From Rhizophagus clarus (taxonomy: Eukaryota > Glomeromycota > Glomeromycetes > Glomerales > Glomeraceae), in assembly GCA_015698045.1 (NCBI GenBank), contig BLAL01000278.1, forward strand, positions 1,302,001-1,366,000: a DNA stretch of 64,000 nucleotides, in the 5' to 3' direction. The translations under genes and the position numbers were made by a program. How positions within the stretch are numbered: the first letter of the stretch is position 1; each line of letters starts with the position of its first letter. Of the stretch, positions 56,417 to 64,000 are shown in pieces. The notes beneath the pieces are model-generated. The model ran no database searches and was not told where the DNA came from. It was given only the letters and a program-made list of their open reading frames with translations.

Positions 56417-57868
56417 GACGGATATTTTTGTGTAATGGATAGACCGTGGAACAAAATTCAATCAATTGATTTTTTTTAGTAAAATTTAAATAATAATAAA
56501 TCACGCGGAGATCAACACTATGATGCAAGAATTATTTCACACTAACCACAAGTAACTAAAAATTTTTTTTACATTGCACCATATAATGCATGGTTTTTTT
56601 TGTACTTACTTAATTCGTGCACGCTTGCCTTTTTTAATATAGCGATTCATTATAAATATTTTTGCGACATTATACGTTATTAATAAGAGCGTGAAATTAT
56701 TTTTTAGTGAATTTTTCGAATAACGGGCTCTAATGATTCATAAATACTAATTATCATATATCGAATTCTTTTTTTCTTTCTTTTATTTTGATAAAAATTT
56801 ACATTTTTATGCAGTAATTCAATTCATTTTCAATGAAATAAATAACCAGGATTGGGAATAAAAACTGTTTCGCGTATGATAAAAAAAAAGAATTCTTATA
56901 TGTCCTTTTAAATTTATAAAGAATATGAATAAGAAAACATGAGCTCAATGTACTTCCTTAAATTAGTATTTTGAAACCATATATAAAAATGGCTACGAAA
57001 GATTTCATCAATGAGCTACACGTGTCCATGAATGGATAAAATTTTATGAGGGGTAGTTCAAGCATGTATTAACATTAATGAACGCACGAGCAAATCATGT
57101 TACAATTGTGGTGAATCGGTAGATCATGCGAAACAAAAAATATGCGTATGCTCCAAATTTATTCTCATAAATGACGCAGTTAGATTTTCCATATTCCACT
57201 ATCATATGCAACGGTTACCAACTTTGGTATTTTATGGAATATTCGCTCGATGACCGGTTAAGTGCATTCATGATGATTCCGAAAGTCTTACCCGTAAACA
57301 CGCTTTCCTCCTCCATTTAATTCGTCTTACATTTACGGTTTGATAAGGCAGATTCGAGTTGTACGGCATTCTGAGCATACCCTTAAAAATATCCTCCTGT
57401 CACCCCAAACGTTTTTGCGGTTTGAAGCAAGTCTATTGCGAAATCGACTGGTCCGTGCCCATTGGTACTGTGCTAGTTTTTTCTGGTCGGAGTTCAAACT
57501 TGCCTTAGTATATAGATTTACCCCGGCGACAAGGTACTAACAAACATTAAGTGGTTTACAGTGATTTATCGATTTATACAGTAGAAGTTTTTGCCACGTT
57601 TATACTACAGTATTATCACATTCATATGGATTGTACAAATTAAAAATACAAGCTCTATTGGGCGAACTTATTAACTTTTGTGTTTAGAATCCTCTGACTT
57701 TGGACCAGCGAAAGTCATATGACTGTATCCTTGTAAATATTAATCTATTTCATTGACAACTGCTTTATATTGTTAATTTAATAAATCACAGAAATTTTAT
57801 TACCAGTTTATTATATTTATTATGTTAATAGTTGTTCATTATATTTATTATATATTAATAGTTGTTCA
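56417..57868. other. Intergenic, no supported gene
   Basis: The isomerase promoter lies in the first few hundred bp. About 57050-57540 is less AT-rich than its surroundings and gives broken frames on plus (for example NYNCGESVDHAKQKICVCSK, then TRKHAFLLHLIRLTF after stops), which may be an old coding or transposon relic that I cannot name. The 66-codon frame at 57340-57540 has no family features. Confidence 0.45.
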
Positions 57869-59493
57869 CTATATTAATTGTTTAACAGTATTAGATTTAT
57901 TAGATTTCCAAGTCTTATGACGCTTCCCATTGACCACTGAATCTCTCTGCTCTTCAAGAAGCCCCTTGATTTGAACTAACAAATTTCTAACAGGCTCGCG
58001 AATATCTTCTTTGGTTAATGACGATTTCATAAGTAGAATTGGATCAGGCTTCGGTGAACATACACGAACCTCAACGATCCCACTATTATTCTCATCATAT
58101 TCATTACCTCTTAGAATGACTTTTGTCATTATCCATTCGACTCCTGGAGTTAGGAATATCAAAGGAGTTAGTATATTCACGCATTTCATTTTGAATCTTT
58201 TAAGGTTTTGTTTCATTAGCATACCGGTTGAAATAATGCAAAACATTTCTTCGTCGTACAAATCAGCATCAGTGTAAGTACGTTTATTCCTATTGCGTTG
58301 CATAAATGCATGCGCTTGGGCAGAACTCTGGCCAATTCCATGACTAATATCATTTCTTTTCGCTTCAGTCACGCAGATAATAATATCACCTATTTTTATA
58401 ACCCAATCAAAGGGTCCTTTGCCATAACTCCCAGAAACTTCGTATTCGGGAATAATCTTTACTTCACCACCGAATGTTGATACTACAGCATAGATAATTG
58501 ATGAAATAAATACACGACGGGTGGCCTCGTTTGTATCACCGGTGATAGGTGGAGATGCCGTATGGTTTCTCAAAATCTCGGAAATCACACTTTCTAAAAG
58601 TTCATCTGATATATCACCATTGCGAACCAAACATTCTGTCGGTAGATAATTGTAATCATCAACTTGCAAACCGAAGAGAACTTTCATTCTTGAATAGGTA
58701 TACCAACTAAATGGTTGTTGTGCTTTAAATATAAAAGTTTAACAAATATCTGACGAATCAAATAAATAAATATACATATGAACAACAACTCACATGTATC
58801 CACAACCATTTCCAAATCTACTTGAGGTGCAGAAGTCCAAATGGTACTAGCTAAATCCTCATCGGTGGATATATGAATTGTTTTACTCTCAATTACCGCC
58901 TCGTCTGATTTTTCCTGGTTAGGTGAACTTAAGTTCGATTTAGGTTTAGAAATTCTTCTACTCATTCCGCTAATAACACGACTTATGACAAGATGTTCGG
59001 GTTCTGTCCCATCGGGAAACGTGAAATATTCATAGACTCTTTTCTTCAAACTATACAACGTTACCATTTCTCGGGTCACTGTCCATTGAAAACTTTTTTT
59101 ACTGAAACGACCGTATTTTGCAGAACAATGAACCTCTTTTCTTTCGATTGGTGGTTCAACAATAATATGCAGGTTCTTTTTAATGGGTTTGTTGGAACCA
59201 TTATCGAAATGTTCTGATATGTCATCAACCGGTGATAATTCAACACCGCCAAGCTCATCCTTGATGTTGACGCTAATTTTACTGACAGCGGTTAATTGTG
59301 CACTCGGTTGTTTGGCAGGGATCGACACCTTCCATAACCTGAGCTTGTCTGCATCCAAACCAGCAAAGTCATTTTGTTTTTCCGCTTTGATAACCTTTTT
59401 AAGGTGGCTAACCAATTTTCCACTATCAATATCGATGGCGAAAACGTTCGCAGTTGTATTTCCTTTGACGAGACAGAGTAACGTGATAGACAT
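57869..59493 (-). CDS. Crinkler (CRN) protein with REase-like C-terminal domain, 517 aa
   Basis: Two exons, 59493-58794 and 58722-57869. The acceptor TTTAAAG at 58723 keeps the frame (a stronger TTTAG 16 nt later would give a stop). Residues 1-110 match the Crinkler header (MSITLLCLVKGNTTANVFAI, LDADKLRLWKVSIP), a ubiquitin-like secretion/translocation module. The middle is variable, with a Ser/Lys-rich linker. The C-terminal part has KGPFDWVIKIGD near residue 340 and CVTEAKR near 355, the D...ExK layout of PD-(D/E)xK nucleases found in CRN proteins. Crinklers are known from oomycetes, chytrids and Rhizophagus as intracellular effectors or conflict proteins. Catalytic activity is inferred from motif only. 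The start aligns with the CRN header, downstream of another in-frame ATG at 59541. Confidence 0.82.
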
Positions 59494-61298
59494 AACGGTT
59501 TTATAGTAATTTTCGTGAAATTTTATGGTGGAAACTGACATACGTAAGGACAGGAGTAAAAAAAAATTTATTTGAGAAAAAATACAGAGCTGCCGTGTGA
59601 TCATTTATTTTGTTGCACAAGCGTCAGAATTATTCCGAGTTGTTGATCGTTACTCTGGACCCTAATAAAACTTTTTTTATCATGTGACACTGAAGGTATC
59701 ATGTGACTACGAGACATTCAGAAAATCTAAAAATCAAATATAGATGTAACCTGCGTAGAAAAAAAATTTTTTATTAAAATGGTAACTTTTCTACATCTTT
59801 GTTCTTTCAATCGAAACAAGAAACATTAGAAGTGTTTCTTTAAAGTCAAAAATAAAAAGAAAATAAACACACACCTCCCCCTTTCTTAAAACTTTGAATT
59901 GTATAAGAAACTCGGGCGTCCCTAAAAATAAACAAGAAAAAAATAGTAATAAACATTAGTAACGTTTCTTTGAAATCAAAAAAGTAAAAAAAGTAGATAC
60001 TCACTTCTCCTTGATTTACCTTAAAAGCCTGAATTGTGCAGAAACTTGGCATCCCTAAAAAAAAATAAGAAAAGCAACATTGGAAATGTGTTTTGAAGTC
60101 AATTTAAAAAGAATACTTTCCTTTCCAGTCCATTTCAAAAAACCTAAATAGATAAATAAAAATGATCGCAGGGTTTTTTTTTTGGTAAAATAGAAAATAG
60201 AATTACATATATACAGTATGTATATAATTTTTACGATACTTTAGTAGGTTAAGGAGGACTTAAGTACGAACTGAGTGTTTCATGTAATGATATTTAATAT
60301 TTGTATTATTAACCTTAATAAAAAACTGAAAATTCATTTATATTTATCATTAAAAATTATTTCTTACACTTAAATTTTTACTATTTATTATCAAAAACTA
60401 CGCCACCAATCTTACTGCATTCGTCATTAATTGCCACAGCTAAAAGAAAAAATGGCATAAAAATTAAGTGTCACAGGTGAGTCACAGGTGAGTTGTGGGT
60501 GAGTCGCGGTTTAGTCACGGTTTTATTGTGGTAAATTATTAATTAAAGGTTAGTAGTTAATAGATATTTCTCACAGGACCGAATGATACTTAATTCAATT
60601 TAATATAAGTATAATTAATTATAAATTACACTTATAATATCGATCAACCAATTTTATTGGTATAAAGAAATACTATTCTGGACCGGAACGATGATGGATA
60701 ACAATATTAGCAACATACATATTAGTTTGAACAATTAGATAATATACTTATATACTCAAAAATGGAGCATAGGTACATAGAAAGTTTAATAATATTGAGG
60801 ATACAATAGAATAAAAAAGAAAGAGGGTTAACAACATTAGAAAAGGAAAGGATGATGATGCATAATCTTCACATAATGCATCCGTCCGCGTAATAATTTT
60901 TGAAAAGGATCGACTTTTTTTGAATAATAAATGTTTTAGCAGCTTACGAAAGTTGCTGCGTAGAAGTTCCATTGTATCATATTGTATCAACGAAATTAAA
61001 GATTTTTTTCATCTATTTAATAATAAACATTTATATATATATATCTTTTGCTCGATAAATAAATTATGATTAACTATTGAAAAACATATTATGATTTAAT
61101 CTATATTTTGGTATTTACTTTGACTTATGCTTTCACAAAATATTCTGATTATTCAGGCGATCAATGGTCAATGATGATTTTTCCATTTCTTACAATAATC
61201 GAGAAATTTTTTTTCCTAGTCATACTTTAACTTTTTTTTTAACAATACATATTTTTTATTTTTTCCAACCATACTGAAAATTTAATCAAATATTTAGT

Positions 61299-61345
<47 letters not shown>

Positions 61346-62489
61346 AAATAAAAGGACTTTTATTCTATTAATATTTAAATATATCATTGAAGCTTTATTT
61401 AAATAAATAAGATTTTCTGATTGTTACGCAATCAAAAATAAATTAATTATAAGAGATTTTTACGCTAAATTAATAATGCGATAATACATATAAGTATCAC
61501 AGATTATTTTCTAAATTCTTATTTTTCAAATTATTCATTTTTAAATTTCTGTTTTTTTTTTTTTTTTTTAAATGATTATTTCTAAATTTCTTATTCTCTA
61601 AGAATAGCATTTTCTATTGTTATGAGTAGTATTTTTTAAATTTTTAAATATTTTTAAAGAAAATAATTGTCCATAAATTTTTTTAACCTAATACTAATAC
61701 AATATATTTATGATTACTTTTTCTTTCCGCCTATTTTTTCGCCTATTAATTCCATTTAACGGTCATTTCTCCATTGATTGATATTATAAAATGTTTTCTT
61801 TCAAGTTTTTTCATTTAGTAATATCTGCCCTATTTCTTTTCGCATAATGCTTCTCCTTTATCTACAAGAAAATACATTTGCATCTTGATATCCAAACTTG
61901 TTTATCAAAACATTTTGTTAATTTTTGACAAACACTTATTTTGATTTTCTGAAATTAATCAGAATAATGTGCAATATGATTTTTTTTTTCTGCAAATGAA
62001 TCTTCACTTGCTCTCCACTGTAGTATGTGATTCCGATTCTTGAATAATTTCATTCTTAAATCATTATGTAGCTCTTAGGCTTTCACTTGAATATTTTTGA
62101 ATATTATTTCTTAATATTCTATTTTTGATTTGGATTTGTCTTTGGTTTCATGTTTCTTGAAATAATTTGAGATTTCCAAAACTGTTGAATTATGGCTGTT
62201 AAAAATGTAAATAATCTTTTTAATAATTATCTAAATAAAAAAAAAGTGGTAATTAGAAAAATAATTTCAAATAATAAAAAATAGTCAAAAATTAGTTGTA
62301 TATACTAATATACCTTTGATTATTGGTAAATATAGTAGATGATATGACCGTTAAAAATTATTTTTGAAATCCACTCATATTTGTTAATTGTTAAACCCAC
62401 CATATGTTGATCATTAAATCAAATAAATAAATCCATCCGTACAGTACAGTATATTAACAATTGATATAAAAGTAAATGTAAAAAAATAG
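59494..62489. other. Mostly non-coding, with exon-like pieces on minus
   Basis: On minus, two related short exon-like pieces (about 59922-59876 reading ARVSYTIQSFKKGG and about 60053-60005 reading MPSFCTIQAFK) each follow TTTTTAG and precede a GTGTG/GTGAGT donor. About 60437-60380 has CTTTTAG followed by an open stretch (VAINDECSKIGGVVFDNK) to a stop, which looks like a terminal exon. A minus frame at 60972-60748 (MELLRSNFRKLLKHLLF, then a hydrophobic segment) could be a 5' exon. These do not assemble into a gene that I can name. A 12 bp GTGAGTCACAGG repeat lies at 60475-60510 and a poly-T run at 61299-61340. Confidence 0.35.
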
Positions 62490-63275
62490 ATGTACCAAAT
62501 GAAGTTATTAAGGTAAGAATGGTACAAAGGAATGATAAGGAAATGATAAAATAGTAGTTCAGAGCCAGATTGGTTAAAACCGCATAGGATGAACTATTGT
62601 TTAAAGATTAACAACCAAACTATTGGGATATTAACAAGGGTAAGGATTTGATAATTTAGATAAAAGAGTATATAAAAAAATTAATACAAAAAAATTAAAG
62701 TTTATAAATGTGAAAAAAAAAAGAGTAGAAAAAATTTGTTATTAGAAGAAAGGGAGGAAGAGCAATATTAAGAAGAATAAAAGTAATTAATAAAGAGATG
62801 TACCAGATAAAGTTATTAAGGTAAGAATGGTACAAAGGAATAATAAGGAAAGCATAAAAAAAAGTAGTTCAGAGCCAAATTGGTTAAAACCACATGGATG
62901 AACTATCATTTAAAGATTAATGATTAAACTATTGGGATATTAACAAGGGTAAGGATTTGATAATTCAGAGAAGGGTATATAAAAATTTAATACAAAAAAA
63001 ATTAAAAGTTTGTAAATGTGAAAAAAAGAGTAAAAAAAAATTTGTCAATAGAAGAAAGGGGGAAGAGCAATAAGAAGAATAAAAGTAATTAATAAAGAAA
63101 TGTACCAAATAAAGTTATTAAGGTAAGAATGGTACAAAGGAATAATAAGGCAACAATAAAAAAAGTAGTTCAGAGCCAAATTGGTTAAAACCGCATGGGA
63201 TGAACTGTCATTTGAAGATTAATGACTGAACTATTGGGGTATAAAAAAAGGATAGGGATTTAGGGTATAAACCAT
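62490..63275. repeat. Three tandem copies of an about 305 bp non-coding unit
   Basis: Copies begin at 62491, 62799 and 63101 with TGTACCA(A/G)ATAAAGTTATT. Each contains GTAGTTCAGAGCC, GGTTAAAACCGCAT and GGATGAACT, so AGTTCA and TGAACT flank a potential stem of about 40 nt, followed by TATTGGGATATTAACAAGGG and a purine-rich tail. The third copy is truncated after about 175 bp. No open frame is shared. Could be a repeat of unknown type or a tandem small-RNA unit; nothing proves transcription. Confidence 0.8.
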
Positions 63276-64000
63276 GAAAATTAAATTTATATATATGAAA
63301 AAGTAAAATAGTCTATTGTATATGTGTATAATTAAATCAAATGTAGTAAGCAAAAAAATAGGAAGAAGTTTAAGTAAAAGAATAGGAATGAATTTTAATA
63401 AAAATAAAAATAAAATTACGATTACATGAGAAAAAAAATAAAAGAATATGAAAAGAGAAAAAAAAGTAAAGAAAAAAGTTAAGAAAAGAGAAAAGAAAAG
63501 ATGAGAATCACTATTAACAGTTGAGTTAGAAAAGCACTTATTAAGAGGAACTTCGATCAAAGGTGAACGTACAAAATTGGGACAAAGATTAAAAGACATT
63601 TTGAATAATATTGAGAAAATTTAGAAATAATATTGAGAAAATTTAGAAATATTTGTAAGAAATTTAAAGAAAAAAAAATAAAAGAAAAATACATATATTT
63701 ATAGAATTTTGAAATCGGATAATTACATTGTAATTTACAATAATTTGTTATTACAAATATTTTACTTGTATATGAGTCATATATGTTTTTGTTAGAAATA
63801 AATTATTATACCCACATTTACTTTGTATGAGTCATTATTTTTAATTTATTGATTATATTGACTCATGATCTGTCCATATGTTTGAAATTTTTAACTGATG
63901 ATGATAATCTAAAAACAACAGAGAAATTCACAAAACTCAGTAATAATCTCATTTACTGTGGCTTATCAGGATTGATACAAGTTTGATATGACGATTTACA
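63276..64000. other. Non-coding, A/G-rich on plus
   Basis: 63400-63530 is almost purely A and G on plus. The 122-codon minus frame at 63231-63599 is mostly the Phe/Leu/Ile readout of this tract and is not accepted, although its first 30 residues (MSFNLCPNFVRSPLIEVPLN) look less biased. Nothing else seen to the right edge. Confidence 0.45.

Noticed and set aside
57340..57540. 66-codon plus frame
   Set aside because: No recognisable domain, and neighbouring frames are equally open in a probable relic.
60475..60510. Three GTGAGT donors in a 12 bp repeat on plus as alternative splice sites
   Set aside because: No exon on plus leads into them; best seen as a small tandem repeat.
62600..62640. 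tRNA gene suggested by GTTCAGAGCC (B-box-like)
   Set aside because: No acceptor, anticodon and T arms could be folded in the right order.
63231..63599. Membrane protein frame, 122 codons on minus
   Set aside because: Hydrophobic part is a by-product of an A/G homopurine tract.

Overview
The window looks like nuclear DNA of an arbuscular mycorrhizal fungus (Glomeromycotina, most like Rhizophagus irregularis). It is very AT-rich. Genes are split by many short (about 60-90 bp) GT-AG introns and there are no operons. The protein families present are ones known to be expanded in that lineage: short-exon protein kinases with the NWTSGNE / FEWIPYNQF leader, BTB-TLDc, Sel1-repeat, F-box/LRR and Crinkler (CRN) proteins. 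Transposons fill much of the rest. Species assignment is inference from family content, not from a search.

Layout. 0-2.5 kb: a Sel1-repeat gene running off the left edge (minus) and a decayed BTB-BACK-TLDc gene (plus). 4.4-10.2 kb: a head-to-head pair of kinase genes, each made of tandemly repeated exons carrying a zinc-ribbon leader plus a partial kinase N-lobe; only the last exon carries the C-lobe. 11.7-17.1 kb: two paralogous F-box/LRR genes. 17.5-22.1 kb: gene-poor, with a retroelement relic and a 2 kb satellite built on a self-complementary core. 24.2-31.1 kb: a minus-strand kinase gene whose 5' flank is a long array of intron-like units. Each unit has the form AG-NNN-GTAAGT on the minus strand, leaving a 3-nt potential microexon. 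The array is split by a 5'-truncated LINE.

32.3-51.55 kb is a nest of transposons. The oldest layer is an element with gag-like and aspartic-protease sequence on plus and an integrase-chromodomain gene on minus, with no reverse transcriptase that I can recognise. A 9,957 bp CACTA element (terminal inverted repeats, TAG target duplication, Tnp2-type transposase, divergent RS-rich accessory protein) sits in the gag side. A 3,869 bp hAT element (perfect 8 bp target duplication) sits in the integrase gene, and a 496 bp solo LTR sits inside the hAT transposase. 51.55-53.7 kb: a kinase fragment and a pseudokinase gene.

55.2-59.5 kb holds the most ordinary host genes: an RpiB/LacAB sugar-phosphate isomerase fused to a cupin, and a Crinkler effector-type protein with a restriction-endonuclease-like C-terminal domain. 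59.5-64 kb is mostly non-coding, with a three-copy tandem repeat near the end.

The observations most worth following are the microexon-like array, the tandem exon-module kinase pair, the RT-less gag/protease/integrase element, and the apparently intact CACTA element.
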